DNA from: a virus | Direction: 5' to 3' (one strand) | IMG/VR virus record: IMGVR_UViG_3300044630_003458 | Coordinates: 1 to 35,739 of that record | Length of the DNA: 35,739 nucleotides | Position numbers and translations under genes: made by a program | In this document: one piece after another, positions 7,707 through 15,194 of the stretch | How positions within the stretch are numbered: position 1 is the stretch's first letter | Layout of the letters: each line of letters opens with the position of its first letter | The notes under the pieces: generated by a model | Told to the model about the DNA's origin: nothing | Databases searched by the model: none | What the model saw: the letters and a program-made list of their open reading frames with translations, nothing else

Positions 7707-9938
7707 TCAATTTCCTTTGTATTGTTGATCGACCATATTTTGATGTAGTCTATCGCTACCACTAATTAGGCCTCTCAACAATCTTACATTGTCAACGGTC
7801 CGTTGACCTTTGTAAATGTCTTCTACTTTGTAGAATAATGTATCTTTCAATGTCATTTGAGCATATGCATCGTATCCTTTTGGCTGTGTTGCTATTTTAT
7901 TAATATCAACGCCACCTGCAAGTTCATTTGACTGAGCATTTTTATTCACTGAAAAAGTTGATTGTTCTTGTACAGACTGATCTAGTAATACACGTGATTC
8001 TATCGAATCATTTAATACAGAACGCTCACCAAACTTTGAACTTTCAGTTTGTGGCATAACAGTTTCTGTAGTAAAACGATCAGGTGCAAACAAACTGTAA
8101 GACACTGCACTATTGCTAGTGCCTGCTGATACTGATGCTGATTCAGTGTCACTAGATTGTGCTGATAGTCTCAGTGTTGTATTATTAAGTGCCAAAGACT
8201 GAGTTTGGTTACTCAATGAAAAACTACTAGACTGAAATTGATTAGTAATCATTGCGCTTGGTAAACCAGTTCCTCCTGCAGATGTTAGACTGGCAGCGAT
8301 ACTTTGAGATGTCAATGACCCGGCCACTGCTTCTGCCTGTTGAGTTGCTTGTGCCCCTGCTACTTGTGCTTCGGCTACTGCGGTAGCTACTGCTGATTTT
8401 TCAACGGCACCTACACGGTTTGATTCTGTATTCAAGATACTCATAATCATAGACATACTAGGTCCTGAAGTTGACTTTGCAGGTGCACCAGCAACACTAA
8501 CTTCGCCTGCTTTAGGTTGAGAGTTACTTGCTGTAGGTGCTGAATTAGTAGGTGCACCTGCTTGAGCTGGTCCCGATCTATCGCCCGGCGGTGGAGGAGG
8601 GGCGCTACCATCACTGTTTGGTGGAGGCGGTGAACCCGGTGGCGGTGAAGATCCAAGCGGTGGAGGTGGTGGTGATCCGGGCGGCGGCTCAGATGTAGGT
8701 GCTACGGAAGACGTTGTACCTTCAGTGAGCGGAGGTGCAAGTGATTTTGCAATTGCAGTTGCATAACCCTTGCAGTCAGGACTATATAGCGGATTGTTTG
8801 CGCATGGGTCGGCAGTGTAAATCATTGTTGCCCAAGCCCCTTCAATGGAAGATCCTGTTCCTGATGCTGATCCAGTTATTCTGCCCATGCCCAGTATAGA
8901 TTGATTCAAACTTGTTGGAAACAACAACTTCTCACTGACTGATCCACTGGTTCCATCTCCTGAGAAACTGTAATTTTGTTGATGTATTATTTGATTATTT
9001 TTGTTGGTCAATGACACAGATGCATTTGCATATGCAGGTATGTTCATGTACCATGAACACGACCCATCTTGGTTGGTTGCAGTGCAGCCAAAAAAACTTT
9101 GTCCAACTCTCCAATTGAATCCGTAGTTGAATCCATGTACCATTGCACCAACTCCTGCATTCTGTAATGCAGTGTTAACAGCAAACGCTTGATTCAAATA
9201 TGAACCACCTTGTGTTGAGTCTAGCAAATTGTTTGTGTTTAGTACCTTGCTAAACCCTGCACAGGTCACGCTATATGCAGGGTTAGTTGCACATGGATCA
9301 GTTTTATACAATAATGATACGTCATTTACATGTACTCTAGGACCATAATAACCGGCCCACCAGTTTTGATCTTTTCCAGTAAAGCTAACTGTTAGTTTGT
9401 CAACGGCTGACAATTGGTACTGATTGGTAAATAGTTGAGTACCGGAAAAATTTTGAAATCCGCCGCCAGTGTTAGTCTGGCTGTAATTATAATCGTACTG
9501 CGCAAGTATGTTGTTGCTAGGTCCAGTCAATGACACGTTACCGATTAGTGTACCTCTGTTGCCATTCCAGTTACTTAAATCGTTATTGATATCCCATGAA
9601 TATTTGAAGCCCATCAATTGAACACCAGTTCCAGCATTAGCTAATGCCGTGTTGATAGCTACACTCTGACTTACTGTATTCTCTACAAATCCAAAAATAA
9701 TGTTGCCAGTACTAGGATTGTAAGCAGGTGTCTCCCCTCCACTGCCGCCTCCTGCAGCACCTGTGACGGTATTGGTCCAAGGTAAGCCACCACCTAAGTT
9801 AAGAATATTACTAGTGCTTTCCAACGTAGATCCTGTTGCAGGATCTACTACTTGACTATTAGAATAGTTTGAAAATAATAGCACCAAGCAAAGCGCCAAG
9901 GCCAATTTTTTTAGTAGTATCATCGTTTTTTGCTTCAT
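7707..9938 (-). CDS. Large exported protein with duplicated Cys-containing domain and Pro-rich linker
   Basis: The 743-residue protein begins with a Sec-type signal peptide (residues 1-29; basic KKLALALCLVLLF core, likely cut after SNS). Two related ~145-residue domains follow at about 85-230 and 245-392. Each contains NTALxNAGxG...GFxY and ends DPCAxNPxYSxxC, so it was made by internal duplication and probably has disulfides. Next come a poly-Pro linker (418-452) and a ~290-residue Ala/Ser/Gln-rich tail. Such a layout fits a periplasmic or surface protein. Exported proteins are unusual in lytic phages. No family is recognised. The start overlaps the end of the Asn-rich gene by 80 nt, and Met6 at 9923 is an alternative start. 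Confidence 0.8.
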   Translation of the reverse strand: MKQKTMILLKKLALALCLVLLFSNYSNSQVVDPATGSTLESTSNILNLGGGLPWTNTVTGAAGGGSGGETPAYNPSTGNIIFGFVENTVSQSVAINTALANAGTGVQLMGFKYSWDINNDLSNWNGNRGTLIGNVSLTGPSNNILAQYDYNYSQTNTGGGFQNFSGTQLFTNQYQLSAVDKLTVSFTGKDQNWWAGYYGPRVHVNDVSLLYKTDPCATNPAYSVTCAGFSKVLNTNNLLDSTQGGSYLNQAFAVNTALQNAGVGAMVHGFNYGFNWRVGQSFFGCTATNQDGSCSWYMNIPAYANASVSLTNKNNQIIHQQNYSFSGDGTSGSVSEKLLFPTSLNQSILGMGRITGSASGTGSSIEGAWATMIYTADPCANNPLYSPDCKGYATAIAKSLAPPLTEGTTSSVAPTSEPPPGSPPPPPLGSSPPPGSPPPPNSDGSAPPPPPGDRSGPAQAGAPTNSAPTASNSQPKAGEVSVAGAPAKSTSGPSMSMIMSILNTESNRVGAVEKSAVATAVAEAQVAGAQATQQAEAVAGSLTSQSIAASLTSAGGTGLPSAMITNQFQSSSFSLSNQTQSLALNNTTLRLSAQSSDTESASVSAGTSNSAVSYSLFAPDRFTTETVMPQTESSKFGERSVLNDSIESRVLLDQSVQEQSTFSVNKNAQSNELAGGVDINKIATQPKGYDAYAQMTLKDTLFYKVEDIYKGQRTVDNVRLLRGLISGSDRLHQNMVDQQYKGN

Positions 9939-10905
9939 CTAGTTTGGGTATCTTGCCTGGATTGGCTTCCCACGCTGCTTTAGCTTGCTCACCAATCTTG
10001 CCCTCGTATGGACAAGGTGTTCCGGCAGCTAACATAGCGTTAAATACTCTACGGTCTTGACACATAGTTGCAACTGCGGCTACCTTCATTCCCATGTCAT
10101 ACAATGTTTTGCTGAGTTTTAAACGTTCACAATTCATATCACGTACGGTTCCACCGGAACTTACACCAAAGATTTGTGTCTGAACTGACCCACTAGTACC
10201 GGTACTACACAGGTCAGCGTTACCACCGCTCATCATAGCAGGAGCAACCGCAGTAGGAGGCGGTTGAATTACCTTTTGCGTAATTGTGCTTTCATTGATG
10301 TTACGGTTTGTCATATCACCAGTGTTGACGTTTTGATTTACATTGTTGTTGGCATTTACGTTATTGCTGGTACTAGCACTAGTAGATGTGTTGATGTTAC
10401 GGTTTGTCATATCTCCTGTGTTGACATTGGTGTTAGCATTCACATTGTTACTAGAACTAGTTGATGTATTGGCATTATTGTTGTTGTACGTCATTGTACC
10501 TGAATTAACATTATTGTTGGTATTAACGTTGTTGCTAGTACTAGTTGACGAATTGACGTTATTGTTGTTGTTATTGTTCGTCATGGTGCCACTATTAACG
10601 TTGTTATTGTTATAAGTCATTGTGCCACTATTGACGTTGTTGTTGTTCAGTGTTTGTGTACCTGAGTTAACGTTATTATTTGTGTTGACACTGGTGCTAA
10701 CGTTGTTATTGGTGTTTGTACTGGTGCTGTTAACTGTGCTATTGCTGGTAGCTGTGCTATTACTAGTGGCTGTGCTATTGCTGTTAACCGTTGAGGTGCT
10801 GGTACTGGTACTGTTGGTATCCACTAAAGTACTAGAATCATAGGTTGTTTGAGCCGAAACGCTCAGGCTGGCAGCTATGGCCAACGCCAAAATTGTCTTC
10901 TTCAT
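9859..10905 (-). CDS. Exported Asn-rich repeat protein
   Basis: The 348-residue protein has a clear signal peptide (MKKTILALAIAASLSVSAQ, cut after SAQ or SA). Residues about 30-210 are extreme low complexity, Asn/Thr/Ser-only repeats with a 12-residue unit like NNNNVNSGTMTY and a later NVNTGDMTNRNIN unit. A conserved-looking globular part follows at 215-310 with four cysteines (DLCST, DMNCERLKL, ATMCQDRRV, GTPCPYEGKIG). The C-terminus is a hydrophobic stretch (IGLGALLGAIIFKLF), possibly membrane-inserting. The repeats resemble self-assembling or prion-like Asn-rich sequence, or a beta-solenoid. The ribosome site is AAGGGAAAG. Function is unknown; it forms a pair with the next exported gene. 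Confidence 0.8.
   Translation of the reverse strand: MKKTILALAIAASLSVSAQTTYDSSTLVDTNSTSTSTSTVNSNSTATSNSTATSNSTVNSTSTNTNNNVSTSVNTNNNVNSGTQTLNNNNVNSGTMTYNNNNVNSGTMTNNNNNNNVNSSTSTSNNVNTNNNVNSGTMTYNNNNANTSTSSSNNVNANTNVNTGDMTNRNINTSTSASTSNNVNANNNVNQNVNTGDMTNRNINESTITQKVIQPPPTAVAPAMMSGGNADLCSTGTSGSVQTQIFGVSSGGTVRDMNCERLKLSKTLYDMGMKVAAVATMCQDRRVFNAMLAAGTPCPYEGKIGEQAKAAWEANPGKIPKLDEAKNDDTTKKIGLGALLGAIIFKLF
10290..10830 (-). repeat. Asn/Thr/Ser codon repeat tract
   Basis: Tandem and interspersed copies of short units coding for NNNVNSG(T/D)MT fill ~540 bp. On the plus strand they appear as tgttgttattgt-rich DNA and create spurious Leu/Val-rich open frames. Copy number is likely to vary between relatives. 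Confidence 0.8.
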
Positions 10906-10962
10906 TTTTCTTTCCCTTTTTATTCTTATTATCGAAAGATTGAGAGTTTTTGCTCTCTTTGA

Positions 10963-10969
10963 TATTTAT
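10963..10969 (-). promoter_or_regulatory. Late-type box for the envelope operon
   Basis: Minus-strand GATAAATATC lies 57 nt before the Asn-rich gene. It is followed by a small inverted repeat (AGAGAGC...ACTCTC) within the presumed leader. It probably drives the leftward envelope gene set 10905 to 6396. Confidence 0.45.
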
Positions 10970-10980
10970 CAATAAAAGTG

Positions 10981-10987
10981 CTAAATA
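10981..10987 (+). promoter_or_regulatory. Late-type CTAAATA box for the DUF4337-like gene
   Basis: CTAAATA on the plus strand is 34 nt before the GTG start of the divergent membrane-protein gene. It is a near match to the T4 late consensus. Back-to-back boxes here would give divergent late transcription. Confidence 0.4.
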
Positions 10988-11021
10988 TAGTACAACTAAT
11001 AAAAACTATAAGGAGAATGTT

Positions 11022-11564
11022 GTGTCCGAAGAAAAGAAACCATTATCCCGTTCAGAACGTGAAGCAAGAATTAAAGACAAGGCCGGCTGGGTAATCACAG
11101 TTATAGCAGCTTTGTTAGCGGTTAACACATATATTGCTAGTGGAAACTCTAGTAAAGTATTGAATAATACGATTAAAGCAAACGATACATGGGCATTCTA
11201 CCAAGCAAAATCAATCAAACAAACATTAGCGGAACAAAGCTATGATGATGCTATGGAAAGAAAACAGTTTGAAAAAGCCGAAAAATTAAAGGCTAAAATC
11301 AACCGTTACGAATCTGAACCCGAGACAGGGGAAGGTAAGAAAGAATTAATGGCAAAAGCTTTTGCGCTTGAGGCTGAGCGTGATGAAGTTAGAAAATCAG
11401 GCCCGTGGATGACCTTCAGCGGCATGGCCTATCAGTTGGCAATTGTGTTACTATCAGCTAGCATATTAGCAGTTAGCATGCCTATGTTTTTTGGAAGTAT
11501 TGCTGTCAGCACTGTCGGTGCTGTATTGATGAGCCAAGGAATTTGGCTTTGGATACCTTTTTAA
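11022..11564 (+). CDS. DUF4337-like membrane protein
   Basis: GTG at 11022 is taken as start because AGGAG lies six bases upstream. The in-frame ATG at 10950 has no ribosome site and lies in the promoter zone. The 180-residue product has one transmembrane helix near the N-terminus (about 22-42, GWVITVIAALLAVNTYIAS). The phrase SKVLNNTIKANDTWAFYQAK, typical of the DUF4337 family, follows. Then comes a charged helical middle, and two more hydrophobic helices fill the C-terminus (about 130-180). The function of the family is unknown. It is one of only two plus-strand genes in the window and ends head-to-head with the next operon, overlapping it by 4 nt. Confidence 0.82.
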   Translation: MSEEKKPLSRSEREARIKDKAGWVITVIAALLAVNTYIASGNSSKVLNNTIKANDTWAFYQAKSIKQTLAEQSYDDAMERKQFEKAEKLKAKINRYESEPETGEGKKELMAKAFALEAERDEVRKSGPWMTFSGMAYQLAIVLLSASILAVSMPMFFGSIAVSTVGAVLMSQGIWLWIPF

Positions 11565-11806
11565 GTACGTTTAGGTATAAAGTCAACCCCGGGAATAGGC
11601 GTGAAATCTTTATTAATAGGGTTGACAAGTTCTTCGCCGTACTTTAATACGATGTATCCGTAAGTGCCTTCTTCAGCCTTAATTGAAAGGCCGATCATAA
11701 GATGGTAATTCCACTTTATCTTGAGTTTGATTAACTCTTTAAGTGCCGGGTCTTTTAGTATATCGGTGAATTCGTTTGATTCACGCTTGAAAGTATAGTA
11801 CTTCAT
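11561..11806 (-). CDS. Hypothetical phage protein (81 aa)
   Basis: ATG at 11806 overlaps the upstream stop as ATGA, giving an 81-residue soluble protein starting MKYYTFKRESNEFTDILKDP. It is a mix of charged helix and a C-terminal beta-like stretch (KAEEGTYGYIVLKYGEELVN). No motif is recognised. It is the last gene of the operon that starts at the cupin gene (14749), downstream of dCMP deaminase. Confidence 0.7.
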   Translation of the reverse strand: MKYYTFKRESNEFTDILKDPALKELIKLKIKWNYHLMIGLSIKAEEGTYGYIVLKYGEELVNPINKDFTPIPGVDFIPKRT

Positions 11807-11991
11807 TTTTTCCACATAGTGAACGCAACATAATCACGCTCAGATTCAAAATAAAAATCATACGATGGCCCAGATCCATCGAATTTCCATTCATCAGTGC
11901 AATTTCTTTCGCACCATTCAATGGTAGCTTTTAGCCCGCCGTACGGTAAAACAATATTAGTCTTATACGCTGTTGGGATATTTATGGACAT
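11803..11991 (-). CDS. Small conserved-looking phage protein (62 aa)
   Basis: The 62-residue protein starts [20 protein letters not shown]. It contains WCERNCTDEWKFD and ends YFESERDYVAFTMWKK. The pattern (a Cys pair, aromatic strand, aromatic C-terminus) suggests a compact alpha/beta fold. I do not recognise a named family. It overlaps the 3' end of the dCMP deaminase gene by 29 nt and is coupled to the next gene by ATGA. Confidence 0.65.
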   Translation of the reverse strand: MSINIPTAYKTNIVLPYGGLKATIEWCERNCTDEWKFDGSGPSYDFYFESERDYVAFTMWKK

Positions 11992-12484
11992 TTACGCCAC
12001 TTTGTTGTAGAAAGTCTATTCCCGCATCATCGCGGTAGGTATCACGGTAGAATACACTCTTGATACCTGACTGAAAAATCATCTTAGCACAATGAATACA
12101 CGGTGCAGTAGTGCAAAACATAGTAGCATCCTCACTAGATTCAGTTGAACCGGACACTTTAGCAATTGCGTTTGACTCAGCATGGAGCACTTCGTCTTTA
12201 GTCACTAAGCGGTAACGTCGGTTTGATTCGACTTCTTTGTCGTATTCTTCTAGTGGCCATCGTTCATAAATTTCGTCAGGATTCAGCCAACCGCCTGCAT
12301 CGCCGCTCATGTATTCTTTATACTCACACTCGTTAGTCCAACCAGTGGGCATACCGTTGTAACCATAACTTAGAATACGGTTCTCTTTGACAATAACCGC
12401 GCCCACTTGTCTTCGAATTGCGCTTGATAGCTTACTAGTCCGTTCTGCAACGTCCATGTAATAGTCAATAAATTTTTGTTTCAT
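11963..12484 (-). CDS. Deoxycytidylate (dCMP) deaminase
   Basis: The 173-residue protein has the zinc-dependent deaminase signature: HAES (His101, catalytic Glu103) and APCIHCAK (Cys129, Cys132). The N-terminal [20 protein letters not shown] is typical of T4 cd and other dCMP deaminases. It converts dCMP to dUMP, feeding dTMP synthesis. Length and motifs are complete. The insertion after residue 60 ([17 protein letters not shown]) falls where T4-type enzymes carry an extra zinc or allosteric segment. The start overlaps the ferredoxin stop (ATGA). It is co-transcribed with a MazG-like pyrophosphohydrolase, consistent with nucleotide-pool remodelling. Confidence 0.95.
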   Translation of the reverse strand: MKQKFIDYYMDVAERTSKLSSAIRRQVGAVIVKENRILSYGYNGMPTGWTNECEYKEYMSGDAGGWLNPDEIYERWPLEEYDKEVESNRRYRLVTKDEVLHAESNAIAKVSGSTESSEDATMFCTTAPCIHCAKMIFQSGIKSVFYRDTYRDDAGIDFLQQSGVNVHKYPNSV

Positions 12485-12807
12485 TCTTCAAGCAAATTAA
12501 TTTTATTTGGCTTGTCTTTCCATTCTTCTGCATCTTCTAATGCAGGTTTCTTTTTCGTAATGTTAGGCCACTTTTTAGCTAACCGATCATTTATGTCAAT
12601 CCAAAAATCTAGCTTATCAACTCTTTTATCACTATCCTCTACAATAGCATTTACTGGACATTCGGGAATACAAACACCACAATCAATGCATTCATCTGGA
12701 TTGATAGCTAAAAAGTTTGGTCCCTCATAAAAGCAGTCTACTGGGCAAACAACCACGCAATCGGTGTGCTTACATTTAATACAATTCTCTGTTACAACGT
12801 GTGTCAT
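12481..12807 (-). CDS. 7Fe-type ferredoxin (3Fe-4S/4Fe-4S)
   Basis: The 108-residue protein matches the FdxA/Azotobacter FdI type. It has Cys9, Cys12, Cys17 and Cys21 in [20 protein letters not shown], and the complete CxxCxxCxxxCP at Cys40, 43, 46 and 50 ([17 protein letters not shown]). An acidic/basic C-terminal extension to residue 108 is usual for this class. Such ferredoxins carry low-potential electrons in the cytoplasm. No dedicated reductase is encoded nearby, so it probably works with a host enzyme or a phage oxygenase. It is embedded by ATGA overlaps in a nucleotide-metabolism operon. Confidence 0.95.
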   Translation of the reverse strand: MTHVVTENCIKCKHTDCVVVCPVDCFYEGPNFLAINPDECIDCGVCIPECPVNAIVEDSDKRVDKLDFWIDINDRLAKKWPNITKKKPALEDAEEWKDKPNKINLLEE

Positions 12808-13013
12808 TTTATATATGTTTCCTCAATCATTTCTCGGGCAATATCTTCGTCAACTAAGCAACGAATCACTGCGTCTTTTACTTTAAACTTTTCGCAAAAA
12901 GCCCTGCCGAATTTCTTACCTTTAAGTTGGTCAAAAATATACTCTTTGCAAAAAACTTCGTAATCTTGTTTACTTATCTCTGGTTTAGGTAGATTATCTA
13001 AAAGAGAAATCAT
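12804..13013 (-). CDS. Conserved phage hypothetical protein (69 aa)
   Basis: ATG at 13013 gives 69 residues. A TTG at 13037 would add eight residues and couple it to the preceding stop, so the start is uncertain. The sequence [20 protein letters not shown], then [20 protein letters not shown] and [11 protein letters not shown], is an all-helical small protein. I have seen similar FxExFCxxF...DxxIxxL sequences in other phages. Function unknown. It is directly upstream of ferredoxin (ATGA overlap). Confidence 0.68.
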   Translation of the reverse strand: MISLLDNLPKPEISKQDYEVFCKEYIFDQLKGKKFGRAFCEKFKVKDAVIRCLVDEDIAREMIEETYIK

Positions 13014-13027
13014 GGTAGTGAATGCAT

Positions 13028-13567
13028 TCAATCCCAAAGACTCCTATAATACTTACCAAACAAATCGAATCCTTCTTGTATACGTTCTTCGTGTAATTGA
13101 TGGCCCGCACTATCATACCAATGTTCGTCAGGATTCTTATCGACCATTTGATAAGTTGCTTCCATTTTACCAGTTACTGGGTTTGGATATAACTTGTCAG
13201 TCTTAATCCAATCAGTATCCATTGTGCCGTGATGGTATTGTGCGCTATAGTCATCTTTGATTAATTGCTCAAAAGACCAGATCATTTTATCTAGGATTTC
13301 ATCCCAACGCTTGGCAGCTATTTCCCATGCTTCGTTGTGAGATTCTTTGTAGAAATCAAAGCTATCTTGTGCAGACCAATCTTCTCCACCAACATCATTT
13401 ACTACTTCGCTAGGGACACCGTGCTTTTCTTCTTTAAGTTGCAATAGTGCGGGCAGAATGATATGAGCTAATGTATGATCTAATGACCAGGTATCAAATC
13501 GCTCAATGTCAATATCAATCTTTCTATCCCCGTTGCCCTTAGGATACTTACCAATTTTTATTTTCAT
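13028..13567 (-). CDS. Conserved phage hypothetical protein (179 aa)
   Basis: The 179-residue protein starts MKIKIGKYPKGNGDRKIDID. It contains RFDTWSLDHTLAHIILPALL, then a central helical stretch with RWDEILDKMIWSFEQLIKDD, and ends RIQEGFDLFGKYYRSLWD. These phrases recur in hypothetical proteins of many environmental podo- and myoviruses. No catalytic motif is clear, although several His, Asp and Trp residues are conserved-looking. It is coupled by ATGA to the preceding gene in the cupin-to-deaminase operon. Confidence 0.75.
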   Translation of the reverse strand: MKIKIGKYPKGNGDRKIDIDIERFDTWSLDHTLAHIILPALLQLKEEKHGVPSEVVNDVGGEDWSAQDSFDFYKESHNEAWEIAAKRWDEILDKMIWSFEQLIKDDYSAQYHHGTMDTDWIKTDKLYPNPVTGKMEATYQMVDKNPDEHWYDSAGHQLHEERIQEGFDLFGKYYRSLWD

Positions 13568-13944
13568 GTTTTATTTGCCAAAATATCATTTTTTACTTTA
13601 CCGTCTACAAATGCAAACACATCATTAGTGTGTTCATCCATTACAGCGGCATACTTGATTTGTTTATATTCTTTTGCTAGTTTGGCAAGTTCTTCAACTG
13701 TAGTTGCTTGACAAATGAATGTTCTATCGTCTTTTTCATAAAGGTATAACACATTGTTAACTCGTTCAATGAACAATTGGCTCACTGCATTATTTGGTTT
13801 TTCTTCTTCGTCAAATATAGACATATCGATGCCCTCACTTTTGGCTTCTTTGATAATCAAATCTTTGATGCGCCAAATTAACATAGAATAACCCACATGA
13901 TAACCAATGAAAAGACCAACGATAAAAATTAGTAATTCAAACAT
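13564..13944 (-). CDS. N-terminally membrane-anchored phage protein
   Basis: The 126-residue protein starts MFELLIFIVGLFIGYHVGYS, one hydrophobic anchor. A soluble ~100-residue domain with VNNVLYLYEKDDRTFICQAT and TVEELAKLAKEYKQIKYAAV follows. The soluble part looks alpha/beta and would face the cytoplasm. The ATG follows an ATAAATA box by five bases, with no ribosome site. It is in the nucleotide/redox operon. Function unknown. Confidence 0.7.
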   Translation of the reverse strand: MFELLIFIVGLFIGYHVGYSMLIWRIKDLIIKEAKSEGIDMSIFDEEEKPNNAVSQLFIERVNNVLYLYEKDDRTFICQATTVEELAKLAKEYKQIKYAAVMDEHTNDVFAFVDGKVKNDILANKT

Positions 13945-13949
13945 AGTGA

Positions 13950-13956
13950 TATTTAT
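13950..13956 (-). promoter_or_regulatory. Late-type ATAAATA box 5 nt before a start codon
   Basis: Minus-strand AATAAATATCACTATG includes the TAA stop of the MazG-like gene and lies five bases before the ATG at 13944. If used, it would give a leaderless transcript of 13944 and downstream genes late in infection. Confidence 0.45.
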
Positions 13957-14231
13957 TTGATAGGAATGTTAGACCAGACCTTTAGTTTTTCAAATTTTGC
14001 TTTGCGAGCCTCAGACAATCCTGCAGAAGTAACACCTACTTTTTGCTTGATAAGCAATTCAATCATTGCTTGCAAGTCACCCAACTCTTTTTGCAATCGT
14101 TGAATGTTAGTAACATCTAACCCTTCCATCATTTGGTCAGGACCAAATCGAAAGCATTTACTAATTTCAACGATTACCTCAGCACATTCTTCTTGGAGAA
14201 TGATTAAAATTTCTCTTGTAGTTTCGTTCAT
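13953..14231 (-). CDS. MazG-like nucleotide pyrophosphohydrolase
   Basis: The 92-residue protein carries the all-alpha NTP-PPase signature: LQEECAEVIVEISKCFRFG (the EExxE helix) and LQKELGDLQAMIELL (the ExxD helix), the Mg2+-binding residues of MazG/dUTPase-like enzymes. Phage MazG-like proteins hydrolyse (d)NTPs to NMPs and PPi, and may affect ppGpp or damaged nucleotides. It begins with a TAATG overlap with the cupin gene and shares an operon with dCMP deaminase. The single-domain length is normal for phage versions. Confidence 0.85.
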   Translation of the reverse strand: MNETTREILIILQEECAEVIVEISKCFRFGPDQMMEGLDVTNIQRLQKELGDLQAMIELLIKQKVGVTSAGLSEARKAKFEKLKVWSNIPIK

Positions 14232-14749
14232 TATTTAATCTTTCTGCTAGCGGCTTTAGGAGTTACATACTTTTGATGATAGTCTTTCCAGTTATCCAAG
14301 TATGCAGTATTACTAATCCAACGATGCACACCCTTCTTAACTTGAACCAAGAAACCCCAATCTCGTTCTTGAGGTCCCATGAAGAACAATGTAGTTGCAG
14401 GTCGTTCACCGTCTAGTTCTAGCCAATGATACTCATGTGCTTTGCGCTTAATGATAGTGCCAGGGCCACACCAGCGACTAAATTCAGCAAACTTTTTACC
14501 GTCTTTATTAAAGATAGGAGTATGCTCATAATAGCCACCCTTCAATACGATAGTCAGATAGGACCAAGGATGATCGTGCATGATGGGGTCATCACTTTTT
14601 ACAATTTTGTGTAGTGTAAAGTTAAAGGGGAACCAAGAACGGTCTTTAAGAAAAAGATAGTATCTATGCATGTAGTCTTCACCGGTTTGACGATCGGGGA
14701 TTAACCGATAACGACCTAGCTTGTTCATGATTTTGTGAAAGAATCCCAT
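14231..14749 (-). CDS. Cupin-fold phage protein
   Basis: The 172-residue protein has a cupin pattern: IMHDHPWSYLTIVLKGGYYE (HxHx..G...E-like metal site), then GTIIKRKAHEYHWLELDGER with a second His. Cupins include dioxygenases, isomerases and binding proteins, and no specific substrate is evident. The basic C-terminus (TPKAASRKIK) is short. It is the first gene of the operon, behind a near-consensus promoter and the ribosome site TAGGAG. Confidence 0.72.
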   Translation of the reverse strand: MGFFHKIMNKLGRYRLIPDRQTGEDYMHRYYLFLKDRSWFPFNFTLHKIVKSDDPIMHDHPWSYLTIVLKGGYYEHTPIFNKDGKKFAEFSRWCGPGTIIKRKAHEYHWLELDGERPATTLFFMGPQERDWGFLVQVKKGVHRWISNTAYLDNWKDYHQKYVTPKAASRKIK

Positions 14750-14779
14750 GCAATACTCCTAAAATATTTACGATAACGT

Positions 14780-14808
14780 ATTATATCATATAAATGAATT
14801 AAATGCAA
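14780..14808 (-). promoter_or_regulatory. Sigma70 promoter for the cupin-deaminase operon
   Basis: Minus strand: TTGCAT, 17-nt spacer, TATAAT, about 30 nt before the cupin start. The near-consensus elements and spacing suggest strong early transcription by unmodified host polymerase. Confidence 0.85.
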
Positions 14809-14813
14809 GTAGG

Positions 14814-14835
14814 AAAAGGGCATTACTGCCCTTTT
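14814..14835. terminator. Hairpin terminator
   Basis: AAAAGGGCA-TTAC-TGCCCTTTT is a 9-bp perfect stem, symmetric enough to act on either strand. It lies after the winged-helix gene (minus) and just upstream of the next promoter, so it isolates the two units. Confidence 0.75.
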
Positions 14836-14858
14836 CATTTTGCTAACCTCTACTGAGA

Positions 14859-15122
14859 TTAGACCTTTTCACCTTGTGCGGCAAGGGCACGATAGCCTGC
14901 CTCAACAACTGCACGGCTTGGACGACCCAAACGATACTTGGTATAAGTATCGCCTAGCTTGTTCGTGCGCTTGTTAGCATAAACAGCGTAGCCTGCAAAC
15001 CGAATGTTACTGATAGTAGCAGTTGGATTTGCAATTTCAAAACGCTGAGAGATTTGCTTTGCGGTTAGTTCCGCACCTTTTTGCAGTGCCTCTAGAAGGC
15101 GAGTTTGTTTAGTTAAAGTCAT
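14859..15122 (-). CDS. Winged-helix DNA-binding regulator (HTH_39-like)
   Basis: ATG at 15122 gives 87 residues; the longer frame begins in the promoter. The pattern LTKQTRLLEALQKGAELTAK, then QISQRFEIANPTATISNIRF and GYAVYANKRT, is a helix-turn-helix with a following wing. The KYRLGRPSRAVVEAGYRALA tail is typical of small phage regulators of this type. The gene has its own sigma70 promoter flanked by a perfect 13-bp inverted repeat, which suggests autoregulation. It is terminated by the hairpin at 14814. Confidence 0.82.
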   Translation of the reverse strand: MTLTKQTRLLEALQKGAELTAKQISQRFEIANPTATISNIRFAGYAVYANKRTNKLGDTYTKYRLGRPSRAVVEAGYRALAAQGEKV

Positions 15123-15138
15123 AATTTTCCTCTTAAAA

Positions 15139-15191
15139 ATTCGTTGTGCTTGACAACGTATAAAGATTATACGATAATAAGCACAACGAAT
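15139..15191. promoter_or_regulatory. Perfect 13-bp inverted repeat (candidate operator)
   Basis: ATTCGTTGTGCTT at 15139-15151 and its exact reverse complement AAGCACAACGAAT at 15179-15191 bracket the -10 of the promoter. The centre-to-centre distance is 40 bp, close to four helical turns. It is the natural target for the small regulator encoded just downstream. Confidence 0.7.
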
Positions 15192-15194
15192 CAA
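15166..15194 (-). promoter_or_regulatory. Sigma70 promoter of the winged-helix gene
   Basis: Minus strand TTGATT, 17-nt spacer, TATAAT. The -35 overlaps the right arm of an inverted repeat (15179-15191). The left arm (15139-15151) falls just after the expected transcription start. Confidence 0.8.

Noticed and set aside
10264-10843. Plus-strand Leu/Val-rich frames that look like membrane proteins
   Set aside because: They are shadows of the Asn-codon repeats on the minus strand.
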